Source: Bacillota bacterium
Lineage (GTDB): Bacteria > Bacillota > Clostridia > Acetivibrionales > DTU013
Direction of reading: 5' to 3'
DNA length: 64,000 bases
Assembly (NCBI GenBank): GCA_023412915.1
Contig: JAEZRE010000013.1
Coordinates: forward strand, 81,965-145,964
In this document: piece by piece, positions 33,589-42,241 of the stretch
Position numbering within the stretch: the first letter of the stretch is position 1
How the letters are laid out: each line of letters begins with the position of its first letter
Made by a program: the position numbers and the translations under genes
The notes under the pieces: model-generated
Databases searched by the model: none
Seen by the model: the letters and a program-made list of their open reading frames with translations, nothing else
What the model was told of the DNA's origin: nothing

Positions 33589-34647
33589 ATGATTATGGAC
33601 GAGAGAAAAAAGAGGATCCTTCAGGCTATCATCGATGATTACATCGATACGGCCGAACCTATCGGTTCAAGGACTATCGCAAGGAAACACGAGCTGGGGC
33701 TTAGTTCCGCTACAATCCGGAATGAAATGGCCGATCTCGAAGAAATGGGTTTTCTTGCACAGCCTCATACGTCCGCTGGCAGGGTTCCGTCGGATAAGGG
33801 CTACAGGCTCTACGTCGATGAACTCATGCAGGTGCGCGAGCTTGAGTTTGAGGAAATAGAAAAAATCAAATCGGCGATGGAAATGCATATAAACGAGCTG
33901 AGCCAGCTGATCAGACAGGCCTCGGCAGTGCTTTCGCGCTTTACTAAGTACACTTCCATGGTTATTACTCCGCAGATGAAGACCAGCACCATCAAGGCAA
34001 TTCAGGTCGTGCCCATCGAGAGCGGAAAAGCCATGGTCATCATAGTGACCAACGCTGGTATCGTACGAAATATTCTGGTTAAAATATCTGAGAATGTTGC
34101 GCCGGACGTACTGATAACGGTATCGAACGCACTGAACAACAGGCTGACGGGCTTGACGATAGAAAAAGTCGATATCCGCCTCATAAAGGAACTGGAGAAA
34201 GAACTCGGAATGCCGGGCGAGCTGCTGCTGCCGATACTGAGCGGCGCGGCGGACTGCATCAACCAGATAGACAACCCGGAGGTTTATGTGGAGGGAACGA
34301 CAAACATATTCAACCATCCCGAATTCAGCGGCGATATGGTCAAGGCAAGGGATTTTATGAACCTGCTCGACGAGAGGGCGGGAATATGCAGGATGCTGTT
34401 CGAAGCGGTGAATTCCGAAGGGATAAATGTACGGATAGGTTCGGAGAACGATCTTTCGGGTATCCGTAATTGCAGCCTCATAACGACGAGCTACAACATA
34501 GCCGATATGTTTGCGGGAACGATCGGGATAATCGGTCCGACACGAATGGAATATCCCAGAGTGATTTCATCGATGAGATATGTCAGAAAGCTTATGGGAG
34601 AAGAAATTAACAGACTGCTCGGTCATGAGCCTCCCGGCGACGGATGA
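33589..34647 (+). CDS. hrcA: heat-inducible transcription repressor HrcA
   Basis: A 352-residue repressor of the class I heat-shock genes. An N-terminal winged helix (LGLSSATIRNEMADLEEMG) binds CIRCE; a GAF-like core follows, and the conserved C-terminal IIGPTRMEYPRVISSM block is present. Start at 33589 is set by GGAGGAGGGG 8 nt upstream; an in-frame start at 33517 would lie inside the CIRCE site. It is autoregulated by the adjacent operator and heads the grpE-dnaK-dnaJ run. Confidence 0.97.
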   Translation: MIMDERKKRILQAIIDDYIDTAEPIGSRTIARKHELGLSSATIRNEMADLEEMGFLAQPHTSAGRVPSDKGYRLYVDELMQVRELEFEEIEKIKSAMEMHINELSQLIRQASAVLSRFTKYTSMVITPQMKTSTIKAIQVVPIESGKAMVIIVTNAGIVRNILVKISENVAPDVLITVSNALNNRLTGLTIEKVDIRLIKELEKELGMPGELLLPILSGAADCINQIDNPEVYVEGTTNIFNHPEFSGDMVKARDFMNLLDERAGICRMLFEAVNSEGINVRIGSENDLSGIRNCSLITTSYNIADMFAGTIGIIGPTRMEYPRVISSMRYVRKLMGEEINRLLGHEPPGDG

Positions 34648-34691
34648 AAAACCGCTAATTATAAATACAGTTCAAAGGATGAGAGGTAGCT

Positions 34692-35348
34692 ATGAGTGAT
34701 AAAAAGCACAGGCAGACAGACGCCTGTGAAACTGAATACGCAGAAAAGGAAGCTCAGGTATCGAACAATGGCGACGAGGCAGCCGTAAACCCGGTTTCAG
34801 ATAATAAAAGGTCGGATTCGAACGGAAGCAAGGCGGAGAAAGCGGCTGAAAATACCGGAAAAGAGCTTGAAACGCTGAAAAGTGAATTGAAGGATGCCAA
34901 AAACGAGCTCGAGAAAAACGAGAAGCAGTGTGCCGATTATCTTGACAGGCTGCAGAGAATGGCGGCGGAATTCGATAATTTTAAAAGAAGGTCCATCAAG
35001 GAAAAGGAATCCATATATGTTGACGCCGTCAGTGACGTTGCGGGCTCGTTCATTCCGGTAATGGACAATGTGGAAAGGGCGCTGAAAGCCATTTCCGCGG
35101 ATGAATCCTCCCAAACACTGAAGGAAGGCGTCGAAATGGTGTTCAAACAGTTCGGCGAGGTACTTAAAAACCTTGGGGTAGAGGAAATAAAGTCGATCGG
35201 CGGGCAATTCGATCCTATGTTGCACAATGCCGTGATGCATGTGGAGGATGAGTCGCTCGGACATAATATTGTCATTGAAGAGTTCCAAAAGGGATACATT
35301 TATAAGGATAAGATAATTCGTTACAGTATGGTAAAAGTGGCTAACTGA
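34692..35348 (+). CDS. grpE: nucleotide exchange factor GrpE
   Basis: A 218-residue DnaK co-chaperone releasing ADP. A charged, variable N-terminal ~60 residues lead into a long coiled coil (KELETLKSELKDAKNELEKN) and the core FDNFKRRSIKEKE. The beta-wing region has FDPMLHNAVMHVED and ends GYIYKDKIIRYSMVKVAN. Start follows GATGAGAGGTAGCT. It lies between hrcA and dnaK as in the standard operon. Confidence 0.96.
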   Translation: MSDKKHRQTDACETEYAEKEAQVSNNGDEAAVNPVSDNKRSDSNGSKAEKAAENTGKELETLKSELKDAKNELEKNEKQCADYLDRLQRMAAEFDNFKRRSIKEKESIYVDAVSDVAGSFIPVMDNVERALKAISADESSQTLKEGVEMVFKQFGEVLKNLGVEEIKSIGGQFDPMLHNAVMHVEDESLGHNIVIEEFQKGYIYKDKIIRYSMVKVAN

Positions 35349-35387
35349 AGCCATTACAATATAAAAGCAAAATTCAGGAGGTAAATT

Positions 35388-37274
35388 ATGGCTAAAGTAA
35401 TAGGAATAGATTTAGGCACGACAAATTCGTGCGTAGCAGTTATGGAAGGCGGGGAACCGGTAGTTATAGCCAATCCGGAAGGCAACAGGACAACTCCGTC
35501 CGTCGTGGCATTTTCAAAGACAGGCGAAAGGCTTGTCGGCCAGGTCGCAAAGAGGCAGTCTATCACCAATCCTGAAAGGACCGTCATATCCATAAAGAGG
35601 GATATGGGTACCGACAGAAAGGTAAAAATAGATGACAAGGGTTATACTCCTCCGGAAATCTCGGCAATGATACTGCAGAAGCTGAAAGCCGACGCGGAGG
35701 CATATCTGGGTGAAACCATTTCACAGGCTGTCATAACCGTACCGGCTTATTTCAGCGATTCACAGAGACAGGCCACCAAGGATGCCGGAAAGATCGCCGG
35801 GATCGAGGTTCTGAGAATAATCAACGAGCCTACGGCGGCTGCGCTCGCATACGGACTCGACAAGGAGCACGACCAGAAGATCATGGTATACGACCTTGGC
35901 GGCGGTACGTTCGACGTTTCCATACTCGAAATAGGCGACGGCGTATTCGAAGTACTTGCGACGAACGGTAACACCAGACTCGGCGGCGATGATTTCGACC
36001 AGAGGGTAATGGATTATCTCGTCGATACGTTCAAGCGCGAAAATGGAATTGATCTCAGAAACGACAAGATGGCGATGCAGCGTCTGAAGGAAGCGGCTGA
36101 AAAAGCGAAGATAGAGCTTTCCGGCGTTACGACTTCCAATATAAATCTGCCCTTCATAACCGCAGACGCATCAGGCCCGAAACATCTCGACATCACGCTC
36201 ACTAGGGCAAAATTCGACGAACTGACGGCCGATCTCGTTGAAAAGACCATGGGACCGACAAGACAGGCCATGCAGGATGCCAGTCTGACTCCTGACAAAA
36301 TAGACAAGGTACTGCTTGTAGGCGGTTCCACTAGAATACCGGCTGTACAGGAAGCAGTAAAGAAATTCATCAATAAGGATCCCTTCAAGGGTATCAACCC
36401 CGACGAATGCGTCGCAGTTGGCGCGGCCATACAGGCGGGCGTTCTGACCGGCGAGGTCAAGGACCTGCTGCTGCTCGACGTCACTCCTCTTTCACTCGGT
36501 ATAGAAACTCTCGGCGGTGTATTCACCAAGCTGATAGATAGAAATACTACAATACCGACCAAGAAGAGTCAGGTATTCTCGACTGCCGCCGACGGACAGA
36601 CAAGCGTAGAGGTCCACGTGCTCCAGGGCGAAAGAGAAATGGCGCAGTACAACAAGACGCTCGGAAGATTCCAGCTTACAGGCATTCCGCCGGCGCCGAG
36701 GGGCATTCCGCAGATAGAAGTCGCCTTCGATATCGATGCAAACGGCATCGTGCATGTTTCCGCAAAGGATCTCGGCACTGGCAATGAGCAGAAGGTGACG
36801 ATCACCGCATCGAGCAACCTTTCAGACGCGGATATCGACAATGCGGTGAAGGAAGCTGAGAAATTCGCAGCGGATGACAAGAAGCGAAAGGAAGAGATCG
36901 AGGTAAGGAATAATGCGGACTCCATGGTATACCAGTCCGAAAAGACCATAAAGGATCTCGGGGATAAGCTCGGAAGCGAGGACAAGGCAAAGATCGAGAA
37001 GGAAATAGGAAATGTGAAGGAAGCGCTGAAGGGCACCGATACCGAAAGGATCAAATCGGCATCAGAAGCACTCACACAGGCATTCTACGATATCTCGTCC
37101 AAGATATACCAGCAGAATCCTGGCGCTCAGGGCGGACCGAATCCCGGGGCCGGCTTCGAAGGCGGACCGAATCCGGGCGCAGGCTTCGGGGGCGGAGCAA
37201 ATCCGGGAGACGCAGGACAGGGCAATGTTTACGATGCCGATTACAAAGTAGTTGACGACGATAACAATAAATAA
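35388..37274 (+). CDS. dnaK: chaperone DnaK (Hsp70)
   Basis: A 628-residue Hsp70. Phosphate-1 motif is GIDLGTTNSCVAV, phosphate-2 VYDLGGGTFDVS, and the adenosine motif VLLVGGSTRIPAVQ; the substrate domain starts at VTPLSLGIETLGG. The lid is followed by a tail with three NPGAGF/NPGD-type repeats rich in Gly, Pro and Asn, then a VYDADYKVVDDDNNK end instead of the plain EEVD-like tail. ATG is preceded by CAGGAGGTAAATT. It is HrcA-controlled through the CIRCE site upstream. Confidence 0.98.
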   Translation: MAKVIGIDLGTTNSCVAVMEGGEPVVIANPEGNRTTPSVVAFSKTGERLVGQVAKRQSITNPERTVISIKRDMGTDRKVKIDDKGYTPPEISAMILQKLKADAEAYLGETISQAVITVPAYFSDSQRQATKDAGKIAGIEVLRIINEPTAAALAYGLDKEHDQKIMVYDLGGGTFDVSILEIGDGVFEVLATNGNTRLGGDDFDQRVMDYLVDTFKRENGIDLRNDKMAMQRLKEAAEKAKIELSGVTTSNINLPFITADASGPKHLDITLTRAKFDELTADLVEKTMGPTRQAMQDASLTPDKIDKVLLVGGSTRIPAVQEAVKKFINKDPFKGINPDECVAVGAAIQAGVLTGEVKDLLLLDVTPLSLGIETLGGVFTKLIDRNTTIPTKKSQVFSTAADGQTSVEVHVLQGEREMAQYNKTLGRFQLTGIPPAPRGIPQIEVAFDIDANGIVHVSAKDLGTGNEQKVTITASSNLSDADIDNAVKEAEKFAADDKKRKEEIEVRNNADSMVYQSEKTIKDLGDKLGSEDKAKIEKEIGNVKEALKGTDTERIKSASEALTQAFYDISSKIYQQNPGAQGGPNPGAGFEGGPNPGAGFGGGANPGDAGQGNVYDADYKVVDDDNNK

Positions 37275-37310
37275 TAAAGATTGCACGAAACGCGCTGAAA
37301 AAGATATAAT

Positions 37311-37464
37311 AACGGAGTTGAGAGATGTCTTGACTCCGTTAAAACGCCGTTGATATAAGATACAATGAACTGAGGCGTTATAAGCCGAGGCTGTCCAACA
37401 GCTTTGGCTTAATATCTGTAAGAAGCTTTTTGCCGGGCTGTATGGTGTATGGCCAAAAAGCTCT
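37311..37464 (+). other. three hairpins in the dnaK-dnaJ spacer
   Basis: The 229-nt spacer holds an ACGGAGT/ACTCCGT hairpin (37311-37340), an AAGCC...GGCTT hairpin with a second paired AGGCTG/CAGCTT segment (37382-37410), and a long AGCTTTTTGCC/GGCCAAAAAGC hairpin (37421-37464). None ends in a clean T run on the plus strand. They may separate dnaJ expression from dnaK by processing or partial attenuation. Confidence 0.55.
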
Positions 37465-37503
37465 TATGAATTTAATTTAAGCTATGAATGGAGATGTGTA
37501 GGT

Positions 37504-38649
37504 TTGCCGCAGTCCAAGAGAGACTACTACGAAGTGCTCGAATTAGGCAAGGAAGCGTCCGATGCTGATATAAAAAAGGCATACAGGAAACTGGCGAAGC
37601 AGTACCACCCGGATATGAACCCGGGCGATAAGTCTGCAGAAGAAAAATTTAAGGAAGTTAACGAAGCATACGAAGTTTTGAGCGATCCGCAGAAAAAGTC
37701 CAGATACGACCAGTTCGGACACGCGGGCGTGGATCCCAACAGCTTCGGAGGCGCAGGAGCAGGCTTCGGAGATTTCGATTTCGGCGGCATCGGCGATATA
37801 TTCGAATCGTTCTTCGGAGGCGGCGGTTTCGGGCGTTCTTCGAGAAGCCGGTCAGGCCCGCAGAAGGGCGCCGACCTTAAATATGCGGCGGAAATTTCGT
37901 TTGAGGAAGCTGCATTTGGCGTCGAAAGGGAAATAAATATAAACAGGAACGAAACTTGTACGACTTGCGGCGGTTCGGGAGCAAAGGCGGGAACCTCGCC
38001 CGTGACGTGCAAGACCTGCAACGGTACGGGACAGGTGCAGTACAGGCAAAGCACTCCGTTCGGGCAGTTTGTCAATGTCAAGACCTGCGATGCGTGCAGG
38101 GGCGAAGGTAAGATTATCAAGGAAGCCTGTCCCTCATGCAACGGAAAGGGCAAAAACAGGAAATCCATCAAGATAAAACTGAATATACCAGCCGGTATAG
38201 ATGACGGGCAGACCATCTCGCTCAGGGGCGAGGGTGATCCGGGGGTCAAGGGAGGACCGGCAGGGGATCTGTTTGTAACGGTTAACGTAAGGCCGCACGC
38301 ATTGTTCAAGAGGCAGGGAAACGACGTTGTTTGCGAAGTGCCTATCACATTTGTCCAAGCTGCGCTGGGAGCCGAGCTTGAGGTGCCGACGCTGGACGGC
38401 AAGGTAAAGTACAGCATGCCGGAGGGTACTCAAACCGGGACTATTTTCAGACTGAAGGGTAAGGGGATACCGTACCTCAGGGGCAACGGCAGAGGGGATC
38501 AGTATATAAAGGTTGAAATCGACGTGCCCAAAAAGCTCAACGAGAAACAAAAGGCCGCACTTAAGCAATTTGCCGAAATAAGCGGGGACGATGTGCATGA
38601 ACAGCGAAAAACCTTTTTCGACAAAATGAAGGATGCGCTCGGTATGTAA
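37504..38649 (+). CDS. dnaJ: chaperone DnaJ (Hsp40)
   Basis: A 381-residue type A J-protein. The J domain carries HPD (His35-Asp37), then a Gly/Phe-rich stretch (FGGAGAGFGDFDFGG). Zinc motifs follow, CTTCGGSG, CKTCNGTG, CDACRGEG and CPSCNGKG, all four CxxCxGxG repeats intact. The client-binding C-terminal domains are complete. The start is TTG at 37504 (reading PQSKRDYYEV), in frame just after a GGAG site. It belongs to the dnaK heat-shock cluster, although a structured 229-nt spacer separates them. Confidence 0.96.
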   Translation: MPQSKRDYYEVLELGKEASDADIKKAYRKLAKQYHPDMNPGDKSAEEKFKEVNEAYEVLSDPQKKSRYDQFGHAGVDPNSFGGAGAGFGDFDFGGIGDIFESFFGGGGFGRSSRSRSGPQKGADLKYAAEISFEEAAFGVEREININRNETCTTCGGSGAKAGTSPVTCKTCNGTGQVQYRQSTPFGQFVNVKTCDACRGEGKIIKEACPSCNGKGKNRKSIKIKLNIPAGIDDGQTISLRGEGDPGVKGGPAGDLFVTVNVRPHALFKRQGNDVVCEVPITFVQAALGAELEVPTLDGKVKYSMPEGTQTGTIFRLKGKGIPYLRGNGRGDQYIKVEIDVPKKLNEKQKAALKQFAEISGDDVHEQRKTFFDKMKDALGM

Positions 38650-38743
38650 CGGCATTTAGGAGATAAGGGCAAATTGATATTATTCTGTTATTCTGAGGAG
38701 AATATGTCCGAGGGAAAATACGATATAAAGGAAAACATAAGCT

Positions 38744-39688
38744 ATGAAATGGACCGAAGTAATTATAAAAACCACTGAAGAAGCCAGCGATGCGGTGTCG
38801 GAAATGCTGACCTCCATCGGAGCGGGCGGTGTGGTTATTGAAGACCCCAATGAGATCAGAAGGCAGATAGAAAGCCCGGAATCGCTGGATTATGCCGACC
38901 CGGAATTCATGGCTTCGCTGGGTACGGATGTTACCATTAAGGCGTATTTCAACGAGGAATACACGCCCGAAGAGCTTTCAGCGCTTATTCCGGAAAAGCT
39001 GAAGTTCATTTCACAATTTCTCGACGTTGGCCAGGGTTATACGGGGTATGCGCTCGTGGACGATGAAGACTGGTCTACGGCCTGGAAAAAGTATTACAAG
39101 CCGTTCCACATCTCGGACAGCGTGGTTATAAAGCCGAGTTGGGAAGACTATGATAAAAAGGACGGAGAAATAATCATCGAGCTTGATCCCGGCATGGCCT
39201 TCGGTACGGGTACTCACGAGACGACGCGGCTTTGCTCGCAGCTCCTTGAGAAACATGTCAGGAAGGGCGATACGTTAATAGATGTGGGCTGCGGTACGGG
39301 TATACTTTCGATAATAGCCGTAAAACTCGGCGCTGCTAAAGCGACAGCTATCGATATCGACGAAGTCGCGGCAAGGGTAACCGCGGAAAACTGTGCGATC
39401 AACGGAGTATCAGACAGCATTGACGTCCGGAAGGGCGTTCTTGCCGATATAGAACCTTTTAAGGCCGACCTGGTGGTGGCAAACATAATAGCCGACGTGG
39501 TCATCAAACTTGCGGAGCCTATGCCGCAATATCTGAAAAAAGGCGGAATACTGCTCACCTCCGGCATTATACGGGAAAGGCGCGAGGATGTCGTTAAAGC
39601 CTATACCGGCTTGGGCTTCGAGGTCGTAAGTATAGATGAAATGGGCGAATGGGTGGCGATCGTTTTCAAATGTCCAGATTCTTTGTAA
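38744..39688 (+). CDS. prmA: ribosomal protein L11 methyltransferase
   Basis: A 314-residue SAM-dependent methyltransferase that methylates ribosomal protein L11. An N-terminal substrate domain (EVIIKTTEEASDAVSEML) leads to the catalytic domain with DPGMAFGTGTHETT, motif I DVGCGTGILSI (near 180) and the post-I NIIADVVI loop. Length is normal. It follows dnaJ, as in many Firmicutes, and its 3' end overlaps rsmE by 19 nt, suggesting coupled translation. Confidence 0.96.
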   Translation: MKWTEVIIKTTEEASDAVSEMLTSIGAGGVVIEDPNEIRRQIESPESLDYADPEFMASLGTDVTIKAYFNEEYTPEELSALIPEKLKFISQFLDVGQGYTGYALVDDEDWSTAWKKYYKPFHISDSVVIKPSWEDYDKKDGEIIIELDPGMAFGTGTHETTRLCSQLLEKHVRKGDTLIDVGCGTGILSIIAVKLGAAKATAIDIDEVAARVTAENCAINGVSDSIDVRKGVLADIEPFKADLVVANIIADVVIKLAEPMPQYLKKGGILLTSGIIRERREDVVKAYTGLGFEVVSIDEMGEWVAIVFKCPDSL

Positions 39689-40485
39689 GTAAGGGTGCGG
39701 TTGACCTTAAAAACGGCGTCGTTACAATAACGGGCGAGGATGTAAAGCACATCGGAAGCGTGCTCAGAGCTGAGCCTGGCGATCCGCTGGAGCTGTCCGA
39801 CGGAGCCGGCACGGATTATGATGTGGTGGTTGAGCAGGTATCAAAAGACAGCATTCTGGCAAAAATCAAGGGAAGCAGACCGAACAGGACGGAACCGCCG
39901 ATTGATGTCACGCTGTTTCAGGGCATACCGAAGGCGGATAAGATGGACTTTATCATTCAGAAGTGCGTAGAGCTCGGTATTAAGCGCATCATACCCGTCA
40001 TGACTGCAAGAACTGTCGTCAGGTTCGCAAATAAAAAAGATGCGGATTCGAAGGTAACACGCTGGAGCCGGATAGCGCTGGAGGCCGCCAAGCAGTGCGA
40101 CCGTGGTATTATTCCGGAGATCGGCGATCCCATAGGCTTCGACATGGCTGTAAAGCAGGCCGCTGATTTCGATCTCAAGCTTCTTCCGTATGAGGAGGAG
40201 AGCAGGGGCAGCTTGCGAAGGCAATTGAAGGCTTTTTCCGCCCGACGTTCGGCACCGGTTGGAAATGGCGAATCGGGTGCCTGCCGCAAAAGTTCTGTTG
40301 CCGTATTCATAGGACCCGAAGGCGGTTTTACTCCGGCTGAGGCCGAAAAAGCGGTACAGGGCGGTTTTGCCTCCGTAACGCTTGGCCCGAGGATATTGAG
40401 GACCGAGACGGCAGGGTTGGCTGCGGCGGCAATTATAATGTATGAGCTTGGTGATATGGGTACGGGCGAAAATGAGAGTAATTGA
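39670..40485 (+). CDS. rsmE: 16S rRNA m3U1498 methyltransferase
   Basis: A 271-residue SPOUT-family RNA methyltransferase with a C-terminal knot. An N-terminal PUA-like domain (GEDVKHIGSVLR) precedes IPKADKMDFIIQKCVELG, and the SAM-binding knot has FIGPEGGFTPAEAE and LGPRILRTETA. A ~20-residue insertion rich in Arg, Ala and Ser (SARRSAPVGNGESGACRK) sits before the knot. Start 39670 lies within the end of prmA; an upstream in-frame start at 39649 is less likely by homology with family N-termini. Confidence 0.95.
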   Translation: MSRFFVSKGAVDLKNGVVTITGEDVKHIGSVLRAEPGDPLELSDGAGTDYDVVVEQVSKDSILAKIKGSRPNRTEPPIDVTLFQGIPKADKMDFIIQKCVELGIKRIIPVMTARTVVRFANKKDADSKVTRWSRIALEAAKQCDRGIIPEIGDPIGFDMAVKQAADFDLKLLPYEEESRGSLRRQLKAFSARRSAPVGNGESGACRKSSVAVFIGPEGGFTPAEAEKAVQGGFASVTLGPRILRTETAGLAAAAIIMYELGDMGTGENESN

Positions 40486-40587
40486 GAGATAAACCTTAAT
40501 AATTTATAAAAATTCGAAAATTAGCCTTTTATTTGACGGAAGTTATGTTATAATACCAATAAGTATTGCAGGTAAAAAGAGGTATAT

Positions 40588-41466
40588 ATGATAAAAAGCA
40601 TGACGGGTTTCGGCCGTGGAGATAGTTCCAGGGACGGCAAGGAATTCACAGTTGAAATAAAGACAGTAAACCACAGGTATTCAGACGTATTCATTAAAAT
40701 GCCGAGGCAGATAAGCTTCCTTGAGGATAAGGTCAGGGAACTGGTGGGAAAGACCATCTCGCGAGGCAAAATAGATGTGTTCATTACATATTATAACTAT
40801 AGTGAAGATTCGAAGCATGTATCTTTTGACGAACCCCTATCAAAGGCTTATATCACGGCAGTTGAAACACTGAGGGACAAATACGGACTGGCGGACGACA
40901 TAACGGTCTCGCTGATTTCCAAATTCCCGGACGTACTAAAGGTGGAGCAGGCTCCCGAGGATGAAGAACTGTTGTGGACGCTTCTTAAGGAAGCCGCGGG
41001 AAAAGCGCTCGATTCTTTGATCCGTATGAGGGAGGTCGAGGGCGAAGGCCTGAAAAATGTCCTGCTCGAGAGAGCCGATTATATCGAAGGCATAATAGGC
41101 GAGATCGGTAAAAGAGCGCCCGAGGTTCCGAAGGATTACAAGCTGAAATTGACGGCGCGTATAAAGGATTTACTCGACCAGCAGGTGGCGGATGAAAACA
41201 GAATAGCTACGGAAGTTGCGATTTTTGCGGACAGATGCAGTATCGACGAAGAGCTTGTGAGATTGGCAAGCCATATTTCACAGATGAGGGAAGCCTTTAC
41301 CCTGAGCATTCCTATCGGGCGAAAGCTCGATTTCCTGGTGCAGGAGATGAACAGGGAAATAAACACTATAGGCTCAAAGGCCAACGATCTGGCAATTACC
41401 AAAAACGTGGTGGAGATCAAAAGCGAAATCGAAAAAATCAGAGAACAGATTCAGAATATCGAGTGA
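40588..41466 (+). CDS. yicC: YicC/YloC family endoribonuclease
   Basis: A 292-residue protein of the YicC family, reported to act as an endoribonuclease. It starts MIKSMTGFGRGD, the family signature, and has the C-terminal GRKLDFLVQEMNREINTIGSKAND block. ATG follows AAAAGAGGTATAT. It begins the yicC-remA-rpoZ gene run; gmk, normally after remA, is missing here. Cellular role is less settled than the family assignment. Confidence 0.95.
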   Translation: MIKSMTGFGRGDSSRDGKEFTVEIKTVNHRYSDVFIKMPRQISFLEDKVRELVGKTISRGKIDVFITYYNYSEDSKHVSFDEPLSKAYITAVETLRDKYGLADDITVSLISKFPDVLKVEQAPEDEELLWTLLKEAAGKALDSLIRMREVEGEGLKNVLLERADYIEGIIGEIGKRAPEVPKDYKLKLTARIKDLLDQQVADENRIATEVAIFADRCSIDEELVRLASHISQMREAFTLSIPIGRKLDFLVQEMNREINTIGSKANDLAITKNVVEIKSEIEKIREQIQNIE

Positions 41467-41511
41467 TTGACGAGGGAATAATGCAATCCCGTGGAAGAAG
41501 GAGGACAACGC

Positions 41512-41790
41512 ATGAAACTGATTAACATCGGCTTTGGCAATATTGTTTCAGCAAACAGGCTCGTCGCTATTGTCAGCCCCGAATCAGCCCCTATCAAAAG
41601 AATTATCCAGGAAGCAAGGGACCGTGGCATGCTGATCGACGCCACTTACGGCAGAAGAACCAGAGCCGTTATCATTACGGACAGCGATCACATAATCCTG
41701 TCGGCGGTTCAGCCCGAAACAGTTGCGCACAGGCTGAATGCCAAGGATTCTGACCTTGCTGACGATACGCAGGATATAGAAGAAGAATAA
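41512..41790 (+). CDS. remA: extracellular matrix/biofilm regulator RemA-like (DUF370)
   Basis: A 92-residue DUF370 protein. In Bacillus RemA forms oligomers that bind DNA and activate matrix genes; the clostridial counterpart has no established target. The family core LINIGFGNIVSANRLVAIV, then SAPIKRIIQEA and DATYGRRTRAVIITDS, is intact. The last ~20 residues are acidic (DSDLADDTQDIEEE). ATG at 41512 follows GGAGGACAACGC; an earlier in-frame start at 41491 is upstream of that site. rpoZ follows after 21 nt. Confidence 0.95.
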   Translation: MKLINIGFGNIVSANRLVAIVSPESAPIKRIIQEARDRGMLIDATYGRRTRAVIITDSDHIILSAVQPETVAHRLNAKDSDLADDTQDIEEE

Positions 41791-41811
41791 TAATTTAATG
41801 GAGGTATTTAA

Positions 41812-42042
41812 ATGGCATCAGAAGGTGGCTTATCCATGATATATCCGCCGATCAGCAATCTGCTGAACAAGGTGGACTGCAGGTACACGCTGGTTGTAGA
41901 GACCGCGAAGAGAGCAAGACAGATAGTCGACGGCGCTCACAAGCTGACGAGGTGTGCTTCCGAAAAGCCTGTTACCGTGGCATTGAACGAAATCAACGAG
42001 GACAAGATAACATACATCAGGACAAAGAGCGGCATCAAGTAG
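41812..42042 (+). CDS. rpoZ: RNA polymerase omega subunit
   Basis: A 76-residue subunit aiding RNA polymerase assembly. The sequence MIYPPISNLLNKVDCRYTLV, and VVETAKRARQI, matches omega from its second methionine at residue 9; the eight extra residues are supported by GGAGGTATTTAA before 41812. It ends the remA transcript, which stops at the terminator ~65 nt downstream. Confidence 0.95.
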   Translation: MASEGGLSMIYPPISNLLNKVDCRYTLVVETAKRARQIVDGAHKLTRCASEKPVTVALNEINEDKITYIRTKSGIK

Positions 42043-42107
42043 GAAATGAGCTGCCATCAGGCGGATTTACCGAATTGGTGAATTCAATTTATTAAACGGA
42101 TATCTTG

Positions 42108-42143
42108 GGTTAAGGTAGTTTACAAATACGCCTTAACCTTTTT
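42108..42143 (+). terminator. terminator after rpoZ
   Basis: GGTTAAGG pairs with CCTTAACC around a 15-nt loop, followed by TTTTT. It separates the yicC-remA-rpoZ transcript from coaBC. Confidence 0.85.
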
Positions 42144-42241
42144 CGTACGATTACAAGGATAATATGAATTGCTGCGCAGCAGGGGATATCGAAGTTTATG
42201 CCGACGCAACAATCAGGTGTTTTGGAAAGGAGGGCGAAATC

